This document shows positions 55,167 through 64,000 of a stretch of 64,000 bases of DNA, piece by piece. The stretch is from Vibrio sp. 16 (GTDB lineage: Bacteria; Pseudomonadota; Gammaproteobacteria; Enterobacterales; Vibrionaceae). Position 1 is the first letter of the stretch. Every line of letters starts with the position of its first letter. The notes under the pieces were generated by a model. That model saw nothing but the letters and a program-made list of their open reading frames with translations, searched no databases and had not been told where the DNA came from. The translations under genes were made by a program, and so were the position numbers. Location of the stretch: assembly GCF_963681195.1 (NCBI RefSeq), contig NZ_OY808997.1, forward strand, positions 3,016,497-3,080,496, in the 5' to 3' direction.

Positions 55167-56201
55167 TTATGGGCAAGGATTGGAGTATGTCGTCCCAATC
55201 TCTTGCAGCCCCAGAAGCAACTCATCTGTCAGTACGACATCAAGACTGTTTATATTCGATTCTAGCTGCTCGATGGTTGTTGCTCCGATAATGTTGGATG
55301 CGACAAAAGGACGTTGATTCACAAAGGCGAGTGCCATTTGAGCGGGATCTAATCCATGTTCTCGAGCCAAGTTAACATAAGCGGCCGTAGCTTCAATTCC
55401 TTGTGGCGTGAAGTAGCGGACAAAGCGTTCGAATAGCGAGCATCGAGCGCCTTCAGGGCGTTGACCATCCAAGTACTTGCCACTCAATGTACCAAAGGCA
55501 AGCGGTGAATATGCGAGTAGCTGAACGCCTTCATAGTGACTAATCTCCGATAGTCCCACTTCAAAGCTACGATTGAGTAAGTTGTATGGGTTCTGAATCG
55601 AGACAATTCTTGGCAGTTCATGCTTTTCGGCTAATCTCAGTAACGTCATCACGCCCCAAGGTGTTTCGTTAGACACGCCGATATAGCGAACTTTGCCCGC
55701 TTTAATCAGCTCTGCCAACGCTTCTAGTGTCTCAACTAATGTGACTTCTTCCTGCTCTGTTGGATAAGGGTAGTTTAGTTGACCAAAGCAGTTCGTTTGG
55801 CGTTGGGGCCAATGAATTTGATAAAGATCGACATAGTCAGTTTGTAGTCTGCGTAAGCTATCATCGATTGCGAGGTGAATGTTGCGCCTGTCTAGCTTCA
55901 TATTGTCGCGAATGTGCGGCATGTTTCTTGGCCCTGCTACTTTGGTCGCCAAGACAACTTTTTCTCTTTTGCCTGAGTGCTTTAGCCAATTTCCGATATG
56001 TTGTTCAGTCGCCCCTTGAGTCTGTGGGCTTGGAGGTACTGGGTACATCTCTGCGGTGTCGATAAAGTTCACACCTCTTTCAAGTGCAAAATCGAGCTGA
56101 CGAAATGCGTCTTGCTCAGAGTTCTGCACCCCAAACGTCATTGTGCCAAGGCATATTTGACTCACTTCTAACGTTGAGTGAGGTAACTTGTTGTATTGCA
56201 T
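55167..56201 (-). CDS. tas: Aldo/keto reductase Tas
   Basis: A 344-residue NADPH-dependent aldo-keto reductase. The Asp-Tyr-Lys-His tetrad appears in FIDTAEMYP (D, Y), VVLATKVAGP (K) and IHWPQR (H); the C-terminal NADP site is near ASNIIGATTIEQLESNI. It is close to E. coli Tas (MQY start, AEMYPVPP, RRLQTDYVDLYQIHWPQR), named for suppression of a tyrosine auxotrophy. tas is also near mutH in E. coli. Confidence 0.9.
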   Translation of the reverse strand: MQYNKLPHSTLEVSQICLGTMTFGVQNSEQDAFRQLDFALERGVNFIDTAEMYPVPPSPQTQGATEQHIGNWLKHSGKREKVVLATKVAGPRNMPHIRDNMKLDRRNIHLAIDDSLRRLQTDYVDLYQIHWPQRQTNCFGQLNYPYPTEQEEVTLVETLEALAELIKAGKVRYIGVSNETPWGVMTLLRLAEKHELPRIVSIQNPYNLLNRSFEVGLSEISHYEGVQLLAYSPLAFGTLSGKYLDGQRPEGARCSLFERFVRYFTPQGIEATAAYVNLAREHGLDPAQMALAFVNQRPFVASNIIGATTIEQLESNINSLDVVLTDELLLGLQEIGTTYSNPCP

Positions 56202-56328
56202 GGGCCTTCCTCAGTTTCATTATTTTTATCCATCCAATATAGGGGATTCCGTTGTGGGAAGGAATTGGCGTTGTTAACAATTTCGCAAAATTATTGACTT
56301 TGGCTAATATGAATAATGGAGGTGAATT

Positions 56329-56640
56329 ATGAACATGACTCAGTTAGATAAGTGGATACATGGTTACCACAAAGATTCTTATCAGCCGCCAAAAGTGTTT
56401 GTGATCAGTTGCTCGGACCTTTCTCAATATTTGTTAGCAGTAGAGTATAAGCACAAGTTGGAGCCACTAAAGGTCAATGACGAGCCGATTCACTTTGAAT
56501 CGTTAGAGCGAGTCAAAGAGGAACTAACTCGTCTGGGGGTTGAGCGTGCCTACTTGCGCTTGCACAATGCTTACGATGAGTGTGGATCGACTGATGGTCC
56601 GTTGTATCAGGATATAGAGTTGTCGCTAGTCACACACTAA
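56329..56640 (+). CDS. DUF6482-like conserved Vibrio protein
   Basis: A 103-residue soluble protein without membrane segments. Start has GGAGG six bases upstream (TGGAGGTGAATTATG). I associate the sequence (pattern [19 protein letters not shown]) with the DUF6482 family of small Vibrionales proteins, from memory. No function known. Its stop overlaps the end of the convergent mutH gene by 4 bases. Confidence 0.7.
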   Translation: MNMTQLDKWIHGYHKDSYQPPKVFVISCSDLSQYLLAVEYKHKLEPLKVNDEPIHFESLERVKEELTRLGVERAYLRLHNAYDECGSTDGPLYQDIELSLVTH

Positions 56641-57302
56641 GCGTAGTTGCTATCTAGAAGCGCAGCCGTGAACTGGGTTCGCAGATAGAACCCTCTTGGG
56701 CGTGTCTTGATGATTCTTCCGCTGGCGCCATACGCTTCGGTCAGTGCTCGGCCATTGGCCGCTTTTGGCCGCAGTTGTAGGACTTCACCATGCCTTGCGG
56801 TGATTTGTTCAACATGGCCTGTGACGATGAGGTCCATCAGCTCTTCCCAATCAGTTTTCAGTTGAAGTTCTTCTTCTTGAGTCGGTGACCAGATAAGAGG
56901 GGAGCCGACACGTCTTTCTGCCAGTGGGATTTCTCGCTCACCTTCAACGGGTACCCACAGGACTCGAGACAGTTTATTCCGGACATGGCTGTTTTCCCAA
57001 CTCAGCCCATGTATGCCAACAAGTGGAGCGACACAAACAAAGGTGGTCTCTAGCGGTTTTCCTGTGTAGCTAATGGGGATGGTTTTAAGCTCAATCCCCA
57101 GCTTTTCAAAGTCCTGCTGAGGTTTACTACCTGCCGTAGCGCCTAGGTGCCATTCGAGTAGTTGTCCAACCCATCCTTTATCTCGACGTAAATCAGGTGG
57201 AACCGTCATTTCGGCTTCTTGGGCAAGCTCTGCAAATGAAAGTCCGGCAACACTCCATGCGCGCTCTAACAGTTCAGATTCGGATTGTGGTTCTGGTTTC
57301 AT
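56637..57302 (-). CDS. mutH: DNA mismatch repair endonuclease MutH
   Basis: A 221-residue GATC-specific endonuclease that nicks the unmethylated strand in mismatch repair. The catalytic Asp-Glu-x-Lys set is seen as D64, E71 and K73 in [13 protein letters not shown], the restriction-enzyme-like core. Length is close to E. coli (229). No strong Shine-Dalgarno precedes the ATG. Its upstream region holds the DnaA-box/IHF cluster. Confidence 0.95.
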   Translation of the reverse strand: MKPEPQSESELLERAWSVAGLSFAELAQEAEMTVPPDLRRDKGWVGQLLEWHLGATAGSKPQQDFEKLGIELKTIPISYTGKPLETTFVCVAPLVGIHGLSWENSHVRNKLSRVLWVPVEGEREIPLAERRVGSPLIWSPTQEEELQLKTDWEELMDLIVTGHVEQITARHGEVLQLRPKAANGRALTEAYGASGRIIKTRPRGFYLRTQFTAALLDSNYA

Positions 57303-57394
57303 ACTATTCGCTGTTCAATAATTCTGTCTTTATTGTAACGGAAGCGCACCGGGTTGGCTGTGCGAAGTTTGATCATTTCGCGTGAAAGATCGTC

Positions 57395-57883
57395 TATCAA
57401 GTAGTTATCCACAGAAAGAAGGGGATCCTGTTGCCGTTTTCTTGGATGTGTATGAATAAACAGGGGTTTTGGAGTGATTATTTGCTTGCAGTTTCCCTTA
57501 AAACTTGCATTTACCAATGTGGAGTGTGGATAAAACTATTGGTGGTGGATCTTTGACCGATCTGGTATTTACCGAACATTACTAGAGTAGGTTGGCTTAT
57601 TATCTGTAGGTTTAATATTTAAGTTATTGATTTTAATTATTTTGTTTTTGGGGTTCAGTAGGGGGCTTGTGCTTAAGTGGCCTTGTTGTCGATAAAATGA
57701 TCACTTTGATGTGGATTTTTCACATAGTTATACACAGAAAAGGTGAATAAATGTGGTCTATGTCTCATTGCGTTGTGTATAAGAGGTGTTTTGCTCAAAA
57801 GTTATTCATATTGTGTTTGGTGAGCGATATTTTCCGCCTTAGTCACACTAGTAAGTTTGCTCCAATTGGGGATATGTGGAAAA
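57395..57883. other. DnaA-box and IHF-site cluster, candidate DARS2-like locus
   Basis: Six matches to TTWTNCACA: 57405-57413 (+, TTATCCACA), 57525-57533 (-, TTATCCACA), 57716-57724 (+, TTTTTCACA), 57728-57736 (+, TTATACACA), 57774-57782 (-, TTATACACA) and 57875-57883 (-, TTTTCCACA). Two exact matches to the IHF consensus WATCAANNNNTTR: 57395-57407 (+, overlapping the first box) and 57620-57632 (-). An AT-rich stretch (57609-57655) and several GATC sites (57371, 57388, 57424, 57548, 57559, 57699) are also present. E. coli DARS2, next to mutH, is a cluster of DnaA boxes with IHF and Fis sites that regenerates ATP-DnaA. Function here is inference from arrangement and synteny. Confidence 0.65.
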
Positions 57884-57919
57884 ATCACTGTAATTAAAGA
57901 TTTTATTAGAGGTTGGCCA

Positions 57920-58438
57920 GTGATAGATGGCGATGGTTACCGCTTAAATGTGGGAATTGTAATTTGTAACAACCATGGTCAGGTCTTCTGGGCTAAACGA
58001 TACGGACAACACTCTTGGCAGTTTCCTCAAGGGGGAATTGATGAAGGTGAAACCCCTGAGCAAGCGATGTACCGCGAGCTCTATGAAGAGGTTGGTCTAA
58101 CGAAGAAGGATGTAAAGATCGTAGCAACAAGTCGTCATTGGTTAAGATATAAGTTACCCAAACGACTGGTTCGCTGGGATTCCAAACCTGTTTGTATCGG
58201 TCAAAAACAGAAATGGTTTCTGCTGCGTTTAGATTGTGATGAGTCACGAATCAATATGCTGCGCGGCAGTTCCCCTGAATTCGATGGTTGGCGTTGGGTG
58301 AGTTATTGGTATCCTGTACGACAAGTCGTTTCTTTCAAGCGCGATGTGTATCGCCGAGCGATGAAAGAGTTTGCCTCCATGGCAATGCCGTTTAAAGAGC
58401 GTAGAAGCAAGAACAAGCGCAAACATAGAAGAGGATAG
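57920..58438 (+). CDS. rppH: RNA pyrophosphohydrolase RppH
   Basis: A 172-residue Nudix hydrolase that removes pyrophosphate from mRNA 5' ends, triggering RNase E decay. Nudix box [20 protein letters not shown] (about 38-57) then VGL. The GTG at 57920 with AGAGG eight bases before it gives the family start ([16 protein letters not shown]); the frame is open 21 codons further but that part is unlike the family. Two bases separate it from ptsP, so they are co-translated. Confidence 0.95.
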   Translation: MIDGDGYRLNVGIVICNNHGQVFWAKRYGQHSWQFPQGGIDEGETPEQAMYRELYEEVGLTKKDVKIVATSRHWLRYKLPKRLVRWDSKPVCIGQKQKWFLLRLDCDESRINMLRGSSPEFDGWRWVSYWYPVRQVVSFKRDVYRRAMKEFASMAMPFKERRSKNKRKHRRG

Positions 58439-58440
58439 AC

Positions 58441-60687
58441 ATGCTTTCTCAACTAAGGGAAATAGTTGAACAGGTTTCCAAAGTCGAAGATGTACATCAG
58501 GCTTTGGATATCTTGGTTAAGCAGACGTGCAGTGCCATGAGCACCGAATGTTGTACTATCTATCTCGCCAATGAAGAAATGCAGCGCCTTGAGTTGATGG
58601 CGACGCAAGGTTTACGTTTCAAAGGCGATAAAATCCGCATTGGATTTAATGAGGGTTTGGTTGGTCTGGTAAAGCGCACGGCTGAGCCTCTCAATATTGC
58701 AGAAGCTTCTAAGCATCCAAACTTCAAATACTTCTCTGAGCTAGGTGAAGAAATTTACCACAGCTTTCTTGGTACGCCGATTATCCACCGCAAACAGGTG
58801 TTAGGGGTCTTGGTCGTTCAGCAAAAGACGCCCCGCCAGTTTGACGAAATGGAAGAGTCTTTTTTAGTCACCTTAGCGGCGCAGCTTGCGGTGATCATTG
58901 CGCATGCTCAAACGCAAGGTCAATGGCGTTTAGAAAAGAAACAGCTTGCGATGAAAGGGGTCCCAGCATCGAGTGGTGTGGCGATTGGGGAGTTTTGGTT
59001 AGATGATACTCAACCAGAACTCACAGATGTGTACCCTGCCTCAACACTAGACATCGAACGCGAGCAGGAAATCTTGCTATTGGCGGTTGAAGCGGCATTG
59101 AGTGACTTTCGGCGTATGCGTAAGAAGCTCGACAGTGAGATCAACAAAGATGCGTTGGCCATTTTTGACCTGTTTACGCATTTACTCAATGATCCGATGT
59201 TGCGTAAAGATCTTAAAGCGCAAATTCAGAAAGGCGATCGCGCAGACTGGGCATTACGTCAAGTTGTAGAGAGCTATTCGAATCGATTCGCTCGAATGTC
59301 AGATGTCTACCTTAGAGAGCGAGCTCAAGATATTAGAGAGTTAGGCCAGCGACTACTTTACTTCCTTCATAACACTGAAAAAGAGCAGCCAGCTTTAGAA
59401 AAGCCGGTGATCTTAGTCGTCAGAGAACTTACGGCGACAATTCTAGCCTCTATTCCCAAAGATATGTTGTTGGCCGTGGTGTCGATTGAAGGTGCAGCCA
59501 ACTCACACGCTGCGATTCTCTCCCGTGCGCTCGGGATCCCCGCCGTGATGGGGGCAAACGTCAATTTAAAGAACATCAATGGCAAACAAGGGGTCGTAGA
59601 TGGTTACAGCGGTAAGATATTAGTCTCGCCGAGTCGCCAGTTACTAAGGGCCTACACGTCGCTGGTCAATGAAGAGCGAGAGCTCGCGACCATGGTCAAT
59701 CAGCGAATCTTAGAGCCTGCGTGTACTCGAGACGGTCAGCGAATTGAGGTTATGCTTAATGCTGGTTTAAGCGCAGATGCCAATATCGCCGTTAACCAAG
59801 GGGTTGATGGGGTCGGGTTATATCGAACGGAAATTTCCTTTTTGCTCCAGCATCGTTTTCCATCAGAAGAAGAACAAACTCAACAATATCAAGCCGTACT
59901 CAATACCTATCCGGACAAGCGGGTGGTGATGCGCACCCTCGATGTGGGCGGAGACAAAGCGCTTCCTTACCTTCCTATCGAAGAAGACAATCCATTTTTG
60001 GGGTGGCGTGGTATTCGTTTTACACTGGATCATCCAGACATTTTCCTCATGCAAATCCGTGCCATGATGAAGGCAAGTGCAAATAGCCAAAACCTGAGTA
60101 TCTTGTTGCCAATGGTGTCTGGAGCACAGGAACTAGATGATGCTATTGACCTGATCGAGCGTGCCTATCGAGAGGTTGTTGAGCTCGATTCTCGGATCCA
60201 AATGCCCGACATTGGCGTGATGATTGAAGTGCCTTCGATGATCTATCTGTTGTCTCTGATTGCCGAAAAAGTGGACTTTGTTTCCATTGGTACCAACGAC
60301 TTAACGCAGTATTTGTTGGCGGTTGATCGAAATAATGCACGTGTATCGGATGTGTATGAATCGATGCATCCCGCGGTGGTGATGGCGCTCAATCATATTC
60401 AGCAGATGTGTCAACAGCTCAAGCTGCCTGTTTGTATCTGTGGGGAGCTAGCGGGCGATCCGATTGGGGCGCTGTTAATGGTCGGGTTAGGTTATCGAAG
60501 CTTAAGCATGAACACCTCCAATGTGGCGAAAGTAAAATACTTATTGCGGCATACTGACAGCCAGGAGCTGAAGCAACTTGCTGACAAAGCTCTGATGCAA
60601 CCTTATGGCAATGATATCTATAATATGATGCAAACTTTCTTTGAAGATAAAGGCTTTGCAGGCTTTATCCGTGCAGGTAAACGATAG
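58441..60687 (+). CDS. ptsP: Phosphoenolpyruvate-protein phosphotransferase PtsP (EI-Ntr)
   Basis: A 748-residue first enzyme of the nitrogen PTS: N-terminal GAF domain (about 1-165), then enzyme I. The phospho-accepting His is in EGAANSHAAILSRALG (about residue 356, the number known for E. coli PtsP). The PEP-binding signature GVGLYRTEISFL (about 460) and the C-terminal DLTQYLLAVDRNN and CGELAGDP motifs are intact. It phosphorylates NPr (PtsO). Operon with rppH. Confidence 0.95.
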   Translation: MLSQLREIVEQVSKVEDVHQALDILVKQTCSAMSTECCTIYLANEEMQRLELMATQGLRFKGDKIRIGFNEGLVGLVKRTAEPLNIAEASKHPNFKYFSELGEEIYHSFLGTPIIHRKQVLGVLVVQQKTPRQFDEMEESFLVTLAAQLAVIIAHAQTQGQWRLEKKQLAMKGVPASSGVAIGEFWLDDTQPELTDVYPASTLDIEREQEILLLAVEAALSDFRRMRKKLDSEINKDALAIFDLFTHLLNDPMLRKDLKAQIQKGDRADWALRQVVESYSNRFARMSDVYLRERAQDIRELGQRLLYFLHNTEKEQPALEKPVILVVRELTATILASIPKDMLLAVVSIEGAANSHAAILSRALGIPAVMGANVNLKNINGKQGVVDGYSGKILVSPSRQLLRAYTSLVNEERELATMVNQRILEPACTRDGQRIEVMLNAGLSADANIAVNQGVDGVGLYRTEISFLLQHRFPSEEEQTQQYQAVLNTYPDKRVVMRTLDVGGDKALPYLPIEEDNPFLGWRGIRFTLDHPDIFLMQIRAMMKASANSQNLSILLPMVSGAQELDDAIDLIERAYREVVELDSRIQMPDIGVMIEVPSMIYLLSLIAEKVDFVSIGTNDLTQYLLAVDRNNARVSDVYESMHPAVVMALNHIQQMCQQLKLPVCICGELAGDPIGALLMVGLGYRSLSMNTSNVAKVKYLLRHTDSQELKQLADKALMQPYGNDIYNMMQTFFEDKGFAGFIRAGKR

Positions 60688-60692
60688 AAATC

Positions 60693-61486
60693 ATGGTAAA
60701 TATTGAGTTTTTTGCCCTGTTGCTGCTTTTAGGTAGTGTGGTTGGCATCATGGCTGGTCTATTGGGGATTGGCGGCGGGCTGATTGTGGTACCAGCTTTG
60801 ATGTTCCTCTTACCCATGGCGGGCATTGATGCGAACATCGCGATGCAGATGGCGCTGGCAACCTCTCTGGCGTCAATCATTGTCACATCGGGATCGTCGG
60901 CATATAACCACTTTAAGCTGGGCAACGTGGACATGTTTGTCGTTAAGTGGTTAATGCCGGGAGTTGTCATCGGCGGCTTTCTCGGGGCCAACGTGGCGGA
61001 ATGGGTTCCTTCGCAGTATTTACCTAAGGTGTTTGGTGTCATTGTGCTGTGCCTATCCATCCAAATGCTGTTCTCAATTCGGGGAAAACTCAACGCTCCA
61101 TGCCAAACAGCAGTGTGACGATGGCGATCGGCGCGGGGATCGGCATGGTCTCGAGTCTTGCTGGGATTGGAGGTGGCTCATTGTCGGTTCCGTTTTTGAA
61201 TCGTCATGGCATTGAGATGCGCAAAGCAGTGGGATCTTCCTCGGTTTGCGGATGTTTTATAGCCTTATCTGGAATGTTGGGGTTTATTCTTCATGGTTAT
61301 AAAGCAGAGGTACTTCCAGCCTACAGTTTAGGTTATGTCTATTTGCCGGCATTAGTTGGCATCACCGCGACCTCTATGTTAACGACTCGATTTGGCGCTC
61401 GCCTTGCCTCGAGTATGCCGACGGTGCGGTTGAAGAAAATCTTTGCCCTATTTTTAATCTTTGTCGCAGGAACTATGTTACTGTGA
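60693..61486 (+). pseudogene. TauE/SafE family sulfite/anion exporter, frame changes midway
   Basis: Two open frames together make one 264-residue TauE/SafE membrane protein: 60693-61118 (first half, GIMAGLLGIGGGLIVVPALM motif) and the -1 frame onward to 61486 (second half, SSLAGIGGGSLSVPFLNRHG motif, the repeated signature of the family). The change falls at CGG GGA AAA CTC (61080-61091): a -1 slip at G GGA AAA gives ...IRGKTQRSMPNSSV, the sequence expected. Either one base was lost from the GGGGAAAA run (mutation or sequencing error) or the ribosome shifts there. In zero frame translation ends at TGA 61116. Lies 5 bases after ptsP and upstream of lgt. Confidence 0.85.
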
Positions 61487-61539
61487 TGCACTCTCATCTA
61501 TACCTATCGTAATTTTGAACATCTAAGAGTAATAATCCT

Positions 61540-62361
61540 ATGTCTCAGGGATATCTTGAATTTCCTAATATAGATCCTGTATTGGTCTCTATTGGCCCTT
61601 TATCTATTCGTTGGTACGGGCTCATGTACCTCGTTGGTTTTGCTTTTGCGCTTTGGCTTGCGAATCGCCGAGCGGATAAACCTGGTAGCGGTTGGACACG
61701 TGAGCAAGTGTCAGATTTGTTGTTTGCGGGCTTTTTAGGCGTCGTTGTTGGTGGTCGAGTAGGGTATGTATTGTTCTACAACTTTGACCTATTTCTACAA
61801 GACCCGCTTTACTTGTTCAAAGTATGGACGGGAGGCATGTCATTTCACGGTGGATTGTTAGGTGTGATCACCGCGATGTTCTGGTACGCCAAGAAAAACG
61901 GTCGAACTTTCTTTGGCGTTGCAGACTTTATTGCGCCGTTAGTGCCATTTGGTCTTGGTATGGGTCGACTTGGTAACTTCATGAACAGTGAGCTTTGGGG
62001 ACGAGTGACCGATGTTCCTTGGGCGTTTGTCTTTCCGAATGGTGGTCCACTGCCGCGTCACCCTTCACAGCTCTATGAAATGTTCCTGGAAGGGATCGTT
62101 CTATTCTTCATCTTGAACTGGTTTATTAAAAAGCCTCGACCACTGGGCGCTGTTTCAGGGCTATTTTTGGCGGGATATGGTACATTCCGTTTCCTCGTTG
62201 AATACGTTCGTGAGCCTGATGCGCACTTAGGTTTGTTCGGTGGTTTTATCTCTATGGGACAAATTCTATCGTTGCCGATGGTGATCATTGGTGGCCTTCT
62301 GGTCGCTTGGGCGTATAAACGTGGCTACTACAAAGACGAACTCCCGCAACAAACGAAGTAA
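61540..62361 (+). CDS. lgt: Prolipoprotein diacylglyceryl transferase
   Basis: A 273-residue inner-membrane enzyme with about seven membrane segments. It moves diacylglycerol from phosphatidylglycerol to the lipobox Cys of prolipoproteins, the first and essential step of lipoprotein maturation. The Lgt signature is at [18 protein letters not shown] (about 139-156), with the HGG motif (MSFHGGLLG) and RHPSQLYE. Nine bases before thyA, the conserved lgt-thyA pair. Confidence 0.96.
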   Translation: MSQGYLEFPNIDPVLVSIGPLSIRWYGLMYLVGFAFALWLANRRADKPGSGWTREQVSDLLFAGFLGVVVGGRVGYVLFYNFDLFLQDPLYLFKVWTGGMSFHGGLLGVITAMFWYAKKNGRTFFGVADFIAPLVPFGLGMGRLGNFMNSELWGRVTDVPWAFVFPNGGPLPRHPSQLYEMFLEGIVLFFILNWFIKKPRPLGAVSGLFLAGYGTFRFLVEYVREPDAHLGLFGGFISMGQILSLPMVIIGGLLVAWAYKRGYYKDELPQQTK

Positions 62362-62370
62362 GGAATTGGT

Positions 62371-63222
62371 GTGAAACAGTATTTAGAACTCTGTCAGCGA
62401 ATTGTCGAACATGGTGAGTGGATTGAAAATGAGCGTACTGGTAAACGCTGTTTGACCGTCATCAACGCTGACTTAACCTATGATGTTGCCAACAACCAGT
62501 TTCCCCTCGTCACCACGCGCAAGAGCTTTTGGAAAGCAGCGGTTGCCGAGCTACTAGGTTATATCCGAGGTTATGATAACGCGGAAGACTTCCGTAAGCT
62601 TGGAACCAAAACTTGGGATGCGAATGCGAACCTGAATGAAGCATGGTTAAATAATCCGTACCGCAAAGGTGAGGATGATATGGGGCGCGTTTACGGCGTA
62701 CAAGGGCGTGCTTGGGCTAAGCCTGATGGTGGCCATATTGACCAATTACGCAAGATTGTCGACGACCTCACTCGTGGCGTTGATGACCGTGGTGAGATCC
62801 TAAACTTCTATAACCCTGGTGAGTTCCATATGGGTTGCTTACGCCCGTGTATGTACAGCCATCATTTCTCGTTGCTTGGTGATACCTTGTACCTCAACAG
62901 CACGCAGCGCTCTTGTGATGTTCCTCTGGGCCTCAACTTTAATATGGTTCAAGTGTATGTGTTTTTAGCGATCATGGCTCAGATTACGGGGAAAAAACCG
63001 GGGCAGGCCTACCATAAAATCGTCAACGCTCATATTTATGAAGACCAGCTTGAGTTGATGCGCGATGTGCAGCTTAAGCGCGAGCCACTAAAAGCGCCGA
63101 CCTTCCACATCAACCCAAATATTAAGTCTCTTGAAGATCTGGAAACCTGGGTAACATTGGATGATTTTTGGGTCGAAGGCTACGAACATCATGATGCAAT
63201 TAAATATCCGTTTTCTGTTTAA
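62371..63222 (+). CDS. thyA: Thymidylate synthase
   Basis: A 283-residue enzyme making dTMP from dUMP with methylene-tetrahydrofolate. The catalytic Cys is the one in [12 protein letters not shown] (PC motif, about residue 167), with the following [17 protein letters not shown] dUMP-binding region and the usual C-terminal Val. GTG start with AAGGA ten bases upstream. Length slightly above E. coli ThyA (264). Confidence 0.95.
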   Translation: MKQYLELCQRIVEHGEWIENERTGKRCLTVINADLTYDVANNQFPLVTTRKSFWKAAVAELLGYIRGYDNAEDFRKLGTKTWDANANLNEAWLNNPYRKGEDDMGRVYGVQGRAWAKPDGGHIDQLRKIVDDLTRGVDDRGEILNFYNPGEFHMGCLRPCMYSHHFSLLGDTLYLNSTQRSCDVPLGLNFNMVQVYVFLAIMAQITGKKPGQAYHKIVNAHIYEDQLELMRDVQLKREPLKAPTFHINPNIKSLEDLETWVTLDDFWVEGYEHHDAIKYPFSV

Positions 63223-63243
63223 TTGACTTACGAAGTGAATCAG

Positions 63244-63282
63244 TGGCTTGGTTGTTATGATCATACGACCAAGCCATTTTTT
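63244..63282 (+). terminator. thyA terminator
   Basis: Twelve-base-pair stem TGGCTTGGTTGT/ACGACCAAGCCA (one G-U pair), loop TATGATCAT, followed by TTTTTT. It ends the rppH-ptsP-tauE-lgt-thyA run, inside which no other terminator is seen. Confidence 0.88.
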
Positions 63283-63448
63283 ATCCCCCCCAACCGCTTG
63301 CCCCTTTTTTCCTCGCTACGTCTCATTTCTCTTATAAAGCAGCATGTTATCAATAATGCGACAAGGTTATCCGTCCATTGCTGAGTAATTTGTATGTTAA
63401 CATGACTCAAAAAATTAACATGCTGTGTTGTATAAGGTTGTGTGATTG

Positions 63449-64000
63449 ATGGAATGTGATTATCGAAAGCTGAGAGATACCGTCGCCAAGCAGATTCAAT
63501 GGGATGAATTTGGGTGTGCCTATATTCAACACAATGGTCTGATGTTTCACAGTTTTTTTCAGCCGATTTATGACCGCAGTATGGAGATTTTTGGTGTAGA
63601 GGCATTGGCTCGTATCTATGACAACAACGGCGACCTTGTCCGGACGGATCGCTACTTTAAATCGCTTGAGCAAGATGATGACACGTTGCTCTACAGCACC
63701 TATATGTGCGCAGCCATTCATGTGATTAACTTCGCACGCTCTATTTACCGCTCTAAGTGTATTTTTATCAACGTTGCTCCTGTTGTATTTGAGCTTATCT
63801 CTAATGATTCCTTTGCCATCGAGAGTTTGTTGAAGAAGTTGGATGCATTGCAGCTAAAACCAGAACAGATCATTTATGAGCTGATAGAACTTCAAAGTCA
63901 CGATTATCAACTGGCGGTGAGCGGGGTAAAGGCGTTAGAGAGTGTGAATATTCGAGTAGCGGTTGACGACTTCGGTGTAAAAAGCTCTACAGAACACAGA
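63449..64000 (+). CDS. EAL-domain cyclic di-GMP phosphodiesterase-like protein, N-terminal part
   Basis: The frame from ATG 63449 runs 184 codons to the window edge without a stop. After about 33 residues an EAL domain begins: FFQPIYDRSMEIFGVEALARI (EAL core EALAR), FINVAP, IYELIELQ and VAVDDFGVKSS. The glutamates and aspartates of the metal site seen so far are kept, but the loop after DDFG reads VKSST instead of TGYSS. No GGDEF domain or membrane segment precedes it. It may hydrolyse or merely bind cyclic di-GMP. Shorter frames on the opposite strand here are its shadows. Confidence 0.85.
   Translation, partial: MECDYRKLRDTVAKQIQWDEFGCAYIQHNGLMFHSFFQPIYDRSMEIFGVEALARIYDNNGDLVRTDRYFKSLEQDDDTLLYSTYMCAAIHVINFARSIYRSKCIFINVAPVVFELISNDSFAIESLLKKLDALQLKPEQIIYELIELQSHDYQLAVSGVKALESVNIRVAVDDFGVKSSTEHR

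Noticed and set aside
57299..57517. 72-codon minus-strand frame whose TGA overlaps the mutH ATG (ATGA), suggesting a coupled small gene
   Set aside because: It needs a TTG start, has no Shine-Dalgarno, no recognisable domain, and runs through the DnaA-box and IHF sites.
63261..63721. Two minus-strand frames of 114 and 104 codons
   Set aside because: They lie opposite the EAL-domain gene and the thyA terminator and have no ribosome site or domain; shadows.
1..64000. tRNA, rRNA, CRISPR, insertion sequence or prophage
   Set aside because: Read for these and saw no cloverleaf with CCA end, direct-repeat array, transposase or integrase.

Overview
The window reads as a stretch of the larger chromosome of a Vibrio (Gammaproteobacteria). 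Grounds: an OmpU-type porin, VpsR, the hybrid kinase ChiS beside a chitobiose-utilisation operon, and a gene order (fbpC, chb operon, chiS, rsmC, hemL, erpA, tyrS, dacB, ompU, greA, rlmE, ftsH, folP, glmM, holD, rimI, prfC, srmB, brnQ, prfB, lysS, vpsR, tas, mutH, rppH, ptsP, lgt, thyA) that, from memory, matches the V. cholerae region around VC0610-VC0675. The species cannot be fixed from the sequence. I saw no tRNA, rRNA, CRISPR array, insertion sequence or prophage; this is mostly conserved core chromosome.

Layout. 1-486: end of an iron(III) ABC ATPase. 561-15081 (minus strand): chitin-disaccharide operon, read from the solute-binding protein gene leftward through two permeases, two ATPases, a GH9 glucosaminidase-type enzyme, glucosamine kinase, GH20 hexosaminidase, GH94 chitobiose phosphorylase and a phosphohexomutase. 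15735-19121: ChiS, its regulator. 19356-23695: rsmC, a PerM/AI-2E-type membrane protein, an untracked 39-residue membrane peptide, hemL and erpA. 23873-28085: an RND efflux pair. 28132-34510: M23 endopeptidase, tyrS, an MgtE-type transporter with a putative leader peptide, dacB, ompU. 35048-40985: greA, yhbY, rlmE, ftsH, folP, glmM. 41126-48184: holD, rimI, a GGDEF-EAL protein, prfC, an ERIC-like repeat, srmB, trmN6. 48501-54346: brnQ, prfB with its +1 frameshift, lysS, vpsR. 54612-57302: a 39-residue ORF, a DUF1127-type protein, tas, a DUF6482-type protein, mutH. 57920-63222: rppH, ptsP, a frameshifted tauE-like gene, lgt, thyA. 63449-64000: start of an EAL-domain protein running off the end.

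How it fits together. Chitin disaccharide is bound by the periplasmic protein, which also signals to ChiS. It is imported by the Opp-like transporter and split by phosphorolysis or hydrolysis; the products are phosphorylated by the kinase or isomerised by the mutase into GlcNAc-6-P or GlcN-6-P. Stem-loops sit at several gene junctions of this operon, suggesting uneven expression from one long transcript. glmM downstream of ftsH-folP makes the amino-sugar phosphates flow toward cell-wall synthesis.

Most notable non-coding signal: the 617-bp mutH-rppH gap holds six matches to the DnaA-box consensus and two exact IHF consensus matches, in the same neighbourhood as the E. coli DARS2 DnaA-reactivating locus. 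Others: a G GGA AAA slippery heptamer exactly where the tauE-like gene changes frame, an IscR-type operator inside the erpA promoter, a leader peptide with competing stems upstream of the CBS-less MgtE, and an intrinsic terminator in the greA leader.
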